A stretch of 64,000 nucleotides of DNA, taken from NCBI GenBank assembly GCA_951812585.1, contig OX638318.1, positions 1,858,380 through 1,922,379 of the forward strand, in the 5' to 3' direction. Below, piece after piece: positions 22,264-30,468 of the stretch. The stretch's first letter is position 1. Every line of letters starts with the position of its first letter. Source of the DNA: Rhodothermales bacterium. Lineage in GTDB: Bacteria; Bacteroidota; Rhodothermia; Rhodothermales; Bin80. Made by a program: the position numbers and the translations under genes. Under the pieces are notes generated by a model. That model was given only the letters and a program-made list of their open reading frames with translations. It made no database searches and was not told the DNA's origin.

Positions 22264-22895
22264 ACGGAAGCCTGGCCATTCATTCAGCTGCGCGTCACGC
22301 AGCCGGAACAGCCACCCCGGTTCACGGGCACAGGTGCGTGCACACAGGCGCTAACAGATTATGAACAAATGCGGCCCGACCCGCGGCGCAAAAAGAGTGC
22401 GCCGCGGGTCGATGCAATACGTTGGGCTACAGATAAAGCCGGTACGTAAGGCGAATATCGCGCCCTGGCAATGGTATAGCGTCCTTCAGGATGGAGGTGT
22501 GCGGCCGCGCAATTGCATTGGTCAGGTTGCGGCCCTGCAGCGTAAGGATGTGCACGGTGCCCGCAGCGAAGAAACGGTAGTGTACGGATCCACCGAGGAT
22601 CGTGTAGCCATCCGTGGTTGTTTCGTGCTCTGCCACGCGATCCTGCTTGCTGACGGACATTAAACTGGCTTGGAATCCCAATGCGCCCACGCCGTAGGAC
22701 AACTCGCCGCCCAAACGCATCGGAGGAATACGCGGTAGGGGCTCCGCCGAATCCGTATGTTCCGCGAACGTATAGTCGCTCCAAAGGCGCAGATTTACCG
22801 TATGCTGACCTCTTTGCATCAGGGATCCATTGGTTTCCAGCTCAAATCCGCGGAATACCGCCGGCTCCTGCTTGACGCGAAATACGGGCGCACCC
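22264..22895. repeat. 632-bp segmental duplication, copy 1 (of 27283-27914)
   Basis: Aligns without gaps with 27283-27914 at an offset of 5019 bases; I see about six substitutions (for example C/A after 22290, T/C near 22337, C/T near 22540, C/A near 22553, C/T near 22755). Copy 1 carries only the 3' end of the TonB receptor gene plus its downstream flank. The near identity points to a recent event. The left end ACGGAAGCCTGG and the right end AATACGGGC are sharp; beyond them the sequences diverge at once. Confidence 0.93.
22427..22895 (-). pseudogene. 3' fragment of a TonB-dependent receptor gene
   Basis: Encodes the last about 155 residues of the receptor whose complete gene is at 27446-29896 (same stop, same terminal beta strands, ending DIRLTYRLYL). 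The fragment is cut off at 22895, where the frame runs into an unrelated sequence. It lacks the signal peptide, plug and most of the barrel and cannot give a functional product. Confidence 0.9.
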
Positions 22896-23316
22896 ACGAG
22901 CTGCCTCCGGTAGAGTTGCCCGACCCCGCGCTACGGTCATCTGTCGCGATGCCTTGAAGGAGGCCCTGGCCGAACTGGACGCGCTACTTGAAGCAGGCTC
23001 CGATGATGCCCGAGCCGCCGAGGAGCTGGACCTACGCGGGCACCGCGACAGCCTGGGAGGACGGTTCAACGCAAAACGCATTCGCAACATTCGCGTGCGC
23101 AATAGGATGCCTGGAGGAATCGAGCGGCAACGCGAAAAGATGCGTGTACAGGGCTACAAAACCGCCAAAGAACTCGCCATACACGCTACCACGGTAGGAG
23201 TGCGAGCCCGGGAAGATAGAGGCATTGACCTGCACCGGATTCCTGCCAGAAAGCGTACCTTCGCAATGTATAAAATCAGCCCCAGGACACGAACCACACC
23301 TACGGCGTCATCATGA
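22896..23316 (+). pseudogene. C-terminal fragment of a serine-recombinase-like protein
   Basis: In the plus frame that includes 22954, the sequence reads through ALKEALAELDALLEAG, EELDLRGHRDSLGG and RFNAKRIRNIRVRNRM to KELAIHATTVGVRARED. This order (helix with LxxLLE, then N-x-RG-HR-s-G-xxF, then a helix-turn-helix) is like the C-terminal part of recombinases/resolvase-type transposon proteins. It has no start codon of its own, begins at the duplication breakpoint, and ends in an unrelated tail (TRTTPTASS). The catalytic resolvase domain is absent. Identification rests on motif order only. Confidence 0.5.
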
Positions 23317-23346
23317 ATCCTACAGGTCGCATCCAGACTCCAAAGA

Positions 23347-24108
23347 CTTGTCCCGGGGTTTTCGAACGCGGGCGGGCAAAATGCTGGTGTCGTAATAGGT
23401 AGCGAAGTCCTGATAGGTTGGATTGAGCTCTGGATCGTAGCGGTGGGCCTTCTTGACGGCAGCCTTCAAATTGTCACAAACGATTGCCTTCGGCACAGCA
23501 CCGAAGTACGATAGGGCGCGCACGTGCGCCATGATCCAGCTACACAGCGATTGATCCGGGACGGCTTCCGCATACGTGAAGTTAGAGCAGCCCAGCGCGG
23601 CTACGAAAATCTGGGCCTTGATAACCTTGCCCGTGACCGGATGAATGAGGTCTACGGTGGTGTCGGCAAAGTCCACAAACAGCTTGTCGCCCGCCTTGTG
23701 CTCCAGGCGTATGACCATCTCCTCTGAGGCGCTCCACGTCTTGTAGAGCGCGCAGAAGTGGCTGTAGCTATAGCCGTCCGGGAAGGCGGTATGGTACAAC
23801 TCCCACACCATTCGCAAAGTGACATGCTTTCGGGACACTTGCTTGTTAACCGCTACCCAGTCCAGCTGGTACCGGGCCTTGGCCGTGGACCGGGACTCCG
23901 GAAAGAACATCGCTTCCAACACATCTTCGGTGATCCCGTCCGGAAGCGGCCAACGCAGTCCCAACGCCTCCGCGCGGCAGAGGTACTTGCGCACCGTGGC
24001 CCGGGCAAGATGCATCGAGTGCCCAATCAGGCGCTTGCTGTAGCCTTCTCGGTAAAAGTAGCGAAGTACGTCTCGGATTTGTCGCATGGAGGTTCGCGCT
24101 CGGGGCAT
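23347..24108 (-). pseudogene. istA: Truncated IS21-family transposase IstA
   Basis: 254 residues homologous to the start of IstA: N-terminal helix-turn-helix (MRQIRDVLRYFYREGYSKRLI, then ARATVRKYL), then the integrase core with the first catalytic Asp in KLFVDFADTTVDLI and the second in AIVCDNLKAAVKK. The match ends at PARVRKPRDK; the last 8 codons are unrelated, and the catalytic Glu, the C-terminal domain and istB are gone. Start ATG 24108 (MPRARTSMRQ) is the family start; the longer open frame up to 24204 is not needed. A related, more decayed copy is at 40960-42390. Confidence 0.85.
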
Positions 24109-24227
24109 CGTTGTGTGCTCTTTTGGTGGAAAAGCGCAACGATAGCCCTCAGGCTTGGTCAAGCTCCAGCGCCCCAGAAGACGGCCTGATTCGGCAAAAC
24201 ACACCCCGGCAAAATCCAGCCGCCAGG

Positions 24228-24279
24228 GGTGGCACTTTGAATCAGATTACCCTGGCACTTTCGATCAGAATATGCAGGC
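24228..24279 (-). mobile_element. Terminal end of the truncated IS21 element
   Basis: Upstream of the istA start lie two copies of the word TGGCACTTT (24236 and 24254 area) followed by ATCAGA/GATCAGAATATGCAGGC. IS21 elements carry such repeated transposase-binding sites near their tips. The final 19 bases (24261-24279) match 42502-42520 near the second istA relic with two changes, supporting this as the outer terminus. Confidence 0.6.
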
Positions 24280-24287
24280 GCATCCCT

Positions 24288-25496
24288 TTAGGGCTTTACA
24301 ACCCGTGCTTGTACAAAAACAGGGGCACCGAGCTCGTCGGTGGTTTTGGCGTAGAGAATTCCATTCCGCACGGTCGTGTCACGAGACACCTGCAATGAAA
24401 AGGGAAGCCGGAGCGTCCCCAGATAGCGTCCTTTGGGGTCGAAGATATCGAATAGATAGCCTGCATCCTCAGAGTTTTCTGTTCTCTGTTCCACCCATAA
24501 ATTGCCCTCATCGTCGCAGAAGAAGGAGACCACGGCTGGCTTGGTTTCGGGAATTTTTGACCAGTCTATCTTCCCACCTTGGTTGGTGAACCACTTGGCG
24601 TCCTCCTCGTACTCTTGCCTGTCCGCAGCGGTCACCGGAAGCGTTTCATGCTCCTTGGTGACTCTCCGGAGCACATCTCCGCTGGTCGTGATCTCGGCGA
24701 GCTCATAGCGGTCGGCTAGTAGCGTCCATAGATTGCCCTTAGGGGCGAAGCGCCAATGGAAGGACCCCTGGAAGGGAACACCCATGCTAGAACTTGACCT
24801 GCCATCATCACCAACGAGTTTGAAGTACTCTGGTTCAAAAGGACTCTTTGGGATAGGGATCGTATCGATCGGGGTGAAGGATTGGTCGAACCGGGCCATC
24901 CCCCTGGTATAGGTCTCTTGGAGGGGATAACGGATATAGACGTTGAAGCGGCCCACCCGATCGAAGCCGCCGGGGTAAGGTAGAGTTATTGAGCCTGGAG
25001 CGTTGCTCCTCTCCTCTCTCAGCAGGCTCCCGGTCGAGTCAAATATATTGAGCTGGCCCTGTTGCATTTCTGTCACCCAGATCTCTCCGTTGCTGCTGAC
25101 ATCGACCGAGGTCGCTTGGACGAACTCCCCTGGTCCTTCTCCCCTGCTTCCAACCGTGCGGACAAATGCACCCTCAGAGTCGAATATGCGGATCTCCTGT
25201 GCTTGGTCGTCAAGGATATAGACCCTGCCCTGCGCATCGATGTCGAATGAGCCAATGTCTCCAAAGAGCTCCTCGGGTCCTCCACTCGTATCGCTTCCGA
25301 TCCTCCACTCTTCCTCTACCTGCCACGGTTGCGTCCAAAGTGCGTCATCGGTGTTTCGGACCTCAACCACGCCGGAGGCAAGGGTATCCATCGTGCCGGA
25401 CCAGGAACCGCTCCTGTCGGAGCTGGAGGGACCGCAGCCAGTGGCAAGCAATGACAGCGCCGCAGCAAGAGAGAAAACGATGGGAGCGGGTGACAT
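24288..25496 (-). CDS. Six-bladed beta-propeller lipoprotein
   Basis: 402 residues. N-terminal lipoprotein signal with lipobox LLATGC (Cys about residue 21). The mature part has NHL/6-bladed propeller repeats: FDIDAQGRVYILDDQAQEIRIF, GEIWVTEMQQGQLNIFD, GSRGEGPGEFVQATSV (the G-x-GPGEF turn is typical of this family), and DDEGNLWVEQRT. Such lipoproteins are common in Bacteroidota/Rhodothermota, are exported to the envelope and have no known enzyme activity. It sits next to the IS21 terminus (8 bp from its stop codon), so the insertion landed just beyond the gene. Confidence 0.85.
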   Translation of the reverse strand: MSPAPIVFSLAAALSLLATGCGPSSSDRSGSWSGTMDTLASGVVEVRNTDDALWTQPWQVEEEWRIGSDTSGGPEELFGDIGSFDIDAQGRVYILDDQAQEIRIFDSEGAFVRTVGSRGEGPGEFVQATSVDVSSNGEIWVTEMQQGQLNIFDSTGSLLREERSNAPGSITLPYPGGFDRVGRFNVYIRYPLQETYTRGMARFDQSFTPIDTIPIPKSPFEPEYFKLVGDDGRSSSSMGVPFQGSFHWRFAPKGNLWTLLADRYELAEITTSGDVLRRVTKEHETLPVTAADRQEYEEDAKWFTNQGGKIDWSKIPETKPAVVSFFCDDEGNLWVEQRTENSEDAGYLFDIFDPKGRYLGTLRLPFSLQVSRDTTVRNGILYAKTTDELGAPVFVQARVVKP

Positions 25497-25601
25497 GAGT
25501 TATCTCTGTACAGATGAAAGAGCGGGTCAGAATGGTCGAATCGAGTCGTTCTTGTTCAAACGGGTAAGGGCACGGGAAGTTGTGGACTACCCCCTCACCT
25601 T

Positions 25602-27125
25602 TCAGGGTTGTTTGAACAAGTCTTGGCGCAATGATTTCTTGGCGTGGGCGACGACTTCATTTACCGTCAAGTCTGTGATGCCCGCGGCTCGAAAATCGCG
25701 GAAATAGTCCGGATCGACCTCATTTTGGGCCAGGACCACGAGCTCATGCGCGGTCAAGTCTGTAAAGCCCGCGGCGTGTATGTCGCGGACATACTCCGGA
25801 TCGACCTCATTTCGGGCCAGGACCACGAGTTCATATATGGTCAGGCCCCTAATGCCTGCAGCGTACATAGCGCGGAAATAGTCCGGATCGATGTCATTTT
25901 CACCCAAGGCGACGAACTCGTCTACACCCAGATCAGTGAAGCCTAGCATTTCTATCTCATGGATAAACGTGCTATCGATGTCATACTTGCTGCGCAGCAT
26001 CTTGCGCTGCTCAGCGGTAAGGGTGTCCATGGATGCACTCTCCCAAATTGAGCCAGTAACTGGGGTGCTGTCGTAGCTAGTATCGATGTTGTCGTCAGTA
26101 ACGACATCTGGATCGAGGACGAAGTTCGACTCGATGTCGACGACAACTTCGGAAGCACTCCTGATGTCCTCGGTAACTGTGAAGCGTGCATCGTTGAGTG
26201 GCGGCACGGTGTCAACAGCAACGTCGCCTGCCCCCACGATGGTATCACGCTGGGCTTGGGCGGGATTGAGCACGGCCAGCGGCAGCACTATGCATGCCGC
26301 TACTACGACAGCCATGGTAGCGGCGACCCGGTTCAGGCTCCGATGGCGCAACGAGGGATCGAGAATGGCCATCAGGCGGCTCTCCAGCTGCGAAGGCCGC
26401 GCCATGGCCAGCGACGCCACCTGCGGCCATCTTGCCGAGTGCAGCGAACGGGCGGTGTCCAGCAAAATCTCGGCATACGTGGAGGCCTGCGTGCCGGCCA
26501 ACAGCACCATGTCGTCGGCAGCGCGCTCTCGCTCGATACGCGACTGGCGAGCAGCTACCCACGCCAGCGGGTTGAACCAGTGGACAGCGCAGGCGACTTG
26601 CGTCAACAGCTGCATCAGGCAATCGCGGCGTCGGACGTGCGCCAGCTCATGGAGCAACACCGTCCGGCGATGCTGCGCGTCCCACATCTTCGCCACCTCT
26701 GGCAAGATGACGGCAGGCCGCCACACGCCAACGCTCAACGGGACCGCCGTCCACGCGCTCCAGCGCAGTCGCACCGGCCGCCGGATACCCAGCCGGCTGG
26801 CCACATCGCCGGCCAGCTGACGCCAATCGTCGTCCTGCACCATCGTGCCACGGATGACAAGCAGGTGCACCCCGGCGTGCGCAATAGCCATCCGAACCAG
26901 CACGAACAGCAGACCGGCCAGCCATGCCAGAAACACCCATGTCGACCAGTGAAAGTCGAGCGCGGCAAGCAGGGGCCCTGAGGCGGCCCCCACGGCAGGA
27001 ACCTCAGCCCGGCCGGCCTGCGGCGGCGCCACAGCGACCGGCGCAGCAGCGTCGCCGAGGACAGGCGCAGCTATGGCTGGTGCAGCCGTCGGGATATCCA
27101 GGAGCGGCACAGAGGCCGGAGCCAC
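25602..27125 (-). CDS. M56 (BlaR1-like) membrane metallopeptidase, N terminus truncated
   Basis: 507 residues if the GTG at 27125 is used. One membrane helix (WVFLAWLAGLLFVLVRMAI), then the M56 catalytic segment LLHELAHVRRRDCL with the HExxH zinc motif, ERERAADDMVL, and a second helix (MAVVVAACIVLPLAV). The C terminus has three or four repeats of about 29 residues (LT.yELVvLA.nEVDPdYfRd..AAG). In full-length relatives two more membrane helices precede the first helix seen here; the same frame continues upstream only to a stop at 27174, with a P/A-rich linker, so the 5' end is lost near there. No BlaI-type repressor gene adjoins. In this family zinc proteases sense signals and cleave regulators; this copy may be inactive. 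Confidence 0.75.
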   Translation of the reverse strand: MAPASVPLLDIPTAAPAIAAPVLGDAAAPVAVAPPQAGRAEVPAVGAASGPLLAALDFHWSTWVFLAWLAGLLFVLVRMAIAHAGVHLLVIRGTMVQDDDWRQLAGDVASRLGIRRPVRLRWSAWTAVPLSVGVWRPAVILPEVAKMWDAQHRRTVLLHELAHVRRRDCLMQLLTQVACAVHWFNPLAWVAARQSRIERERAADDMVLLAGTQASTYAEILLDTARSLHSARWPQVASLAMARPSQLESRLMAILDPSLRHRSLNRVAATMAVVVAACIVLPLAVLNPAQAQRDTIVGAGDVAVDTVPPLNDARFTVTEDIRSASEVVVDIESNFVLDPDVVTDDNIDTSYDSTPVTGSIWESASMDTLTAEQRKMLRSKYDIDSTFIHEIEMLGFTDLGVDEFVALGENDIDPDYFRAMYAAGIRGLTIYELVVLARNEVDPEYVRDIHAAGFTDLTAHELVVLAQNEVDPDYFRDFRAAGITDLTVNEVVAHAKKSLRQDLFKQP

Positions 27126-27282
27126 GTGTGGCGCCGCGCGGGGAGCTTCCTGAACCAGAACGGCCGCTTGCGGCTACGGCCAATATATGACGAGGTTTCC
27201 CTATGGTCAAGGCCACATGCTAATTTTTTAGCAGTTTATTTGACCTACTGCGCTTTCCGGTGCAATTCGGCCAACTATTCGG

Positions 27283-27914
27283 ACGGAAGCCTGGCCATTC
27301 ATTCAGCTGCGAGTCACGCAGCCGGAACAGCCACCCCGGTTCACGGGCACAGGCGCGTGCACACAGGCGCTAACAGATTATGAACAAATGCGGCCCGACC
27401 CGCGGCGCAAAAAGAGTGCGCCGCGGGTCGATGCAATACGTTGGGCTACAGATAAAGCCGGTACGTAAGGCGAATATCGCGCCCTGGCAATGGTATAGCG
27501 TCCTTCAGGATGGAGGTGTGCGGCCGCGCAATTGCATTGGTCAGGTTGCGGCCCTGCAGTGTAAGGATGTGAACGGTGCCCGCAGCGAAGAAACGGTAGT
27601 GTACGGATCCACCGAGGATCGTGTAGCCATCCGTGGTTGTTTCGTGCTCTGCCACGCGATCCTGCTTGCTGACGGACATTAAACTGGCTTGGAATCCCAA
27701 TGCGCCCACGCCGTAGGACAACTCGCCGCCCAAACGCATCGGAGGAATACGCGGTAGGGGCTCCGCCGAATCTGTATGTTCCGCGAACGTATAGTCGCTC
27801 CAAAGGCGCAGATTTACCGTATGCTGACCTCTTTGCATCAGGGATCCATTGGTTTCCAGCTCAAATCCGCGGAATACCGCCGGCTCCTGCTTGACGCGAA
27901 ATACGGGCACACCC
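27283..27914. repeat. 632-bp segmental duplication, copy 2 (within the intact receptor gene)
   Basis: Partner of 22264-22895, about 99% identical. In this copy the segment is continuous with the full TonB receptor reading frame, so this is the parental location. It includes 163 bp downstream of the receptor stop codon. Confidence 0.93.
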
Positions 27915-29896
27915 TCTTCCGTTTCCTCCGTAGGGTCCAGGAAGATGAAGTTTGAGTACCTGTTTGCAAACACTGCGGCGGTAGCCTGAAAGCGCGCTCT
28001 CGTGAGATGGATGGCGCCATCCAGGCTTATGGCGGATTCCACCTCCAAGGCATCGTCACCGATTTCGTAGGCCTGTGTCGCCACATGGTGGCCGTCAGCA
28101 TAGAGCTCTGGTGCAGTGGGAATCTTGACACTTCTTGCCACGCCAAGAGAGAGCGACATCGCACGCGAATACTGATAGTTCATCCCCGCGGTGGCGGAAA
28201 CGCCACCAAGCGAACGCGCCTCGCCTGCTGCGGGTGTGATGTTGGCGTGCTCATACCGCAAGCCGCTTTCCAGGCCAAAGGGGCCGGTTTCCAGACGCTC
28301 CAGGAGGAACAGTGCGAAGCGACTCGTCTCCGATCCAGGCATGAAAGCCTCTTCGCCCACAAGGCCCAAATCGCGCTGTTCCAGATGGATGCCTGCAACG
28401 CCGTGAAAACCCTCGGCCAGTTCGTGGTCCACCTCTACCCGGCCTTCAAGCACATCGTTGGTGAACGTTGTGCCGACCACTTCATGTTCCAGCTCATCGT
28501 GTGCGTAATCTGTCAAGCCCAAACGGAAGTTTATGCCGCGCAACAGCTCACCGTTGGCACGCCACTGGCCTTCAACATCCACGCTGATCTTGTTCATGTC
28601 GACGCGGACGCCGGCATCCTCCTCCTCCTCTTCGTGTTCTTCTTCCTCTTCGTGTTCTTCTTCCTCTTCGTGTTCTTCTTCCTCTTCGTGTTCTTCTTCC
28701 TCCTCGTGTTCTTCTTCATGCTCCTCCTCGTGATGCACATGGCCAGGTATCCCGTACTGCGTGCCGTGGAAGGTCACAGCACCACCGATAAAGCCCGAGG
28801 AACCAATGTAGGACAGCCCTGCAGAGCCTCGGTTTAGCGAAATGTCGCTGTGCTCTATTGACGTAATCTCTTCCTCCTCTTCCTCCTCTTCGTGTTGCTC
28901 ACCCTCCTCTTCTTCCTCGTGATGTTCCTCAATGATGCTCCCGGGCGGCACTCCAAACTCTTCAGTGGCCCGGGTAAGTCCGTTCAGCGCCCACGCGACA
29001 TTGCCTCTGGAGCCGCGCAGCTTGGCGGCGCCCACGCGCCCCTGCGAAATCGAGGAAAACCGCCCGGTAAACGTGCCTTCAATGGCGGCGGTGGGTTTTT
29101 CATTTGGGATCGCCCCTTCATGCACATTAACCACGCCGCCAATTGCGCTGCTGCCGAACAGCAGCGTAGACGAGCCGCGGAGGATCTCAATGCGGTCAGC
29201 AAGGAGCGCTTCGACCGTGGGCGCATGATCGGGGCTGATGTCCGAGACATCTGCCGCGCGCAAACCCTGATTCAACACGCTTACGCGGTTGCCGCCCACG
29301 CCGCGAATGATCGGCCGGCTGGAACCAGGCCCGAAATACGTGGAGGTGATGCCCACCTGTCTATTGAGCGTTTCTCCAAGACTGCCCTCACTGGCCTCTA
29401 AAAGAGCCTGATGCGAAAGGGCGTCGGCCGCCTGTATCGTGCTCGACCGCGTAAGCTCGACCGGTCCTGCAGAAATAATAACCTCGTCCAATGTGTACTG
29501 GACCAGAACTTCCATGGTGAGCTTAATCGTCTGCCCGCTTACTACGGTGGCCTCGCTGATACCGCGGCCCCAGCGCGGACTCACCGCCTCGATGATGCTG
29601 CGCCCAGGTGGTACGTTCTCGAAGACAAAGCGGCCGTTCTCATCCACCGATGTCAACAGACCCATGCCGATGAGGCGAACCTCCGCGTCTAGGGCAGGCT
29701 CGCCGCTTGCATTGTGAATAACGCCTTCAATCTGTCCGGCTAGAGCAGCCAATGCGGCCGTCTGCTTCGCGGCGGTTTCTTGCTCTTCAACTTTCTCTTG
29801 CCTGCTATCCTGAGCAAGGGTGATGCACGGTGTGGCGATTAGCGCGACGAGTGCAAAAAAGCAAATCGCCCAGCTACGCTGGTATAAAGCTGACAT
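27446..29896 (-). CDS. TonB-dependent outer-membrane receptor, probably zinc/metal
   Basis: 816 residues. Signal peptide (FFALVALIATPCITLAQ), then a carboxypeptidase-like regulatory domain (about residues 55-130, IEGVIHNASGEPALDAEVRLIG), a plug with GSLGETLNRQVGITSTYFGPGSSRP and RIEILRGSSTLLFGSSAIGGVVNV, and a 22-strand-type barrel ending DIRLTYRLYL. Two extracellular-loop segments are almost pure His and Glu (about residues 325-345 and 386-425, tandem HEEEEE). His-rich loops occur in zinc importers such as ZnuD, so metal binding is likely, though not proven. It follows a small His/Cys membrane gene by 41 bp in an apparent operon. The 3' end is duplicated at 22264. Confidence 0.92.
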   Translation of the reverse strand: MSALYQRSWAICFFALVALIATPCITLAQDSRQEKVEEQETAAKQTAALAALAGQIEGVIHNASGEPALDAEVRLIGMGLLTSVDENGRFVFENVPPGRSIIEAVSPRWGRGISEATVVSGQTIKLTMEVLVQYTLDEVIISAGPVELTRSSTIQAADALSHQALLEASEGSLGETLNRQVGITSTYFGPGSSRPIIRGVGGNRVSVLNQGLRAADVSDISPDHAPTVEALLADRIEILRGSSTLLFGSSAIGGVVNVHEGAIPNEKPTAAIEGTFTGRFSSISQGRVGAAKLRGSRGNVAWALNGLTRATEEFGVPPGSIIEEHHEEEEEGEQHEEEEEEEEITSIEHSDISLNRGSAGLSYIGSSGFIGGAVTFHGTQYGIPGHVHHEEEHEEEHEEEEEHEEEEEHEEEEEHEEEEEHEEEEEDAGVRVDMNKISVDVEGQWRANGELLRGINFRLGLTDYAHDELEHEVVGTTFTNDVLEGRVEVDHELAEGFHGVAGIHLEQRDLGLVGEEAFMPGSETSRFALFLLERLETGPFGLESGLRYEHANITPAAGEARSLGGVSATAGMNYQYSRAMSLSLGVARSVKIPTAPELYADGHHVATQAYEIGDDALEVESAISLDGAIHLTRARFQATAAVFANRYSNFIFLDPTEETEEGVPVFRVKQEPAVFRGFELETNGSLMQRGQHTVNLRLWSDYTFAEHTDSAEPLPRIPPMRLGGELSYGVGALGFQASLMSVSKQDRVAEHETTTDGYTILGGSVHYRFFAAGTVHILTLQGRNLTNAIARPHTSILKDAIPLPGRDIRLTYRLYL
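28621..28738 (-). repeat. 18-bp tandem repeat encoding HEEEEE units
   Basis: About six units of an 18-base word (TTCGTGTTCTTCTTCCTC on the plus strand) lie in register with the codons and encode repeated His-Glu5. A shorter, less regular run with the same composition lies at about 28868-28930. Tandem copies of this type change number easily by slippage. Confidence 0.85.
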
Positions 29897-29937
29897 ATGG
29901 TTTTCTCCGGCTGTGCTGCAGCCAGGAAAAACCAGCT

Positions 29938-30357
29938 CTATGCCTTAAGCCAAGCACAGTTATCCCCAGCAGCAGCCATATATATGGATGATGGATGTGA
30001 TTCTGTCCGTGGCGCCGGGGGACCACGAATGGATGGCTGTCTTAAGGGGCGGTTCGGCGGCTTTAACTCTGCGATGGCCGCTGTGCGCTGAATAGTCGGC
30101 GAGGTTTCCGCAGGGAGTAGATACTGCCGCAACGCTTCAAAATCCCGCTGGCAGAGTAGGCAGTCATCTTCCTCCAGAAACTCAAAGTCAGGGTGCCACC
30201 CGCTATGCGTGTGATCACAGTCCAGACCGTAGTGGGCAGCAATACGCAGCCCATGAAGGACGCGGTGGACGGACGGCATCACCGTGCCGCCCACCAAGAA
30301 CGTCACCAGAAGGGCGACTGCGTATCGCCGGGTCACTTGTATGTGCTTAAATCGCAC
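29938..30357 (-). CDS. Small membrane protein rich in His and Cys, upstream of the receptor
   Basis: 139 residues. One N-terminal membrane helix (YAVALLVTFLVGGTVMP, about residues 12-28), then HRVLHGLRIAAHYG, DCDHTHSGWH and a CLLC pair, i.e. several metal-capable residues within about 50 positions, followed by a Pro-rich tail. No named family is recognised; a DUF2946-like relationship is possible. It precedes the His/Glu-rich TonB receptor by 41 bp and shares its promoter region, so a role in metal homeostasis is inferred. Confidence 0.6.
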   Translation of the reverse strand: MRFKHIQVTRRYAVALLVTFLVGGTVMPSVHRVLHGLRIAAHYGLDCDHTHSGWHPDFEFLEEDDCLLCQRDFEALRQYLLPAETSPTIQRTAAIAELKPPNRPLRQPSIRGPPAPRTESHPSSIYMAAAGDNCAWLKA

Positions 30358-30383
30358 CGCCTCTTGTTTCGCGCTGTTGAGCA

Positions 30384-30442
30384 GGCTTATGCATTATAAC
30401 AAGCCCAAATCCATTATACGCATCACGGAATACAAGTTTCAA
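30384..30442 (-). promoter_or_regulatory. Predicted promoter and operator-like palindrome for the receptor operon
   Basis: Read on the minus strand, TTGAAA (30442-30437) and TATAAT (30418-30413) are separated by 18 bp, a good sigma-70-type match. Just downstream, overlapping the expected transcription start, is an interrupted palindrome at 30384-30405 with arms GGCTTaT and its near complement around GCATTATA. It could be the site of a metal-dependent repressor of the Fur/Zur type, but it does not clearly match a published consensus. Confidence 0.45.
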
Positions 30443-30468
30443 GCCAATGCGTCCTGGCGCAAAAAAAC

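Noticed and set aside
24228-24279. CRISPR-like repeats near the IS21 terminus
   Set aside because: The repeated TGGCACTTT word occurs only twice and matches IS21 terminal binding sites.
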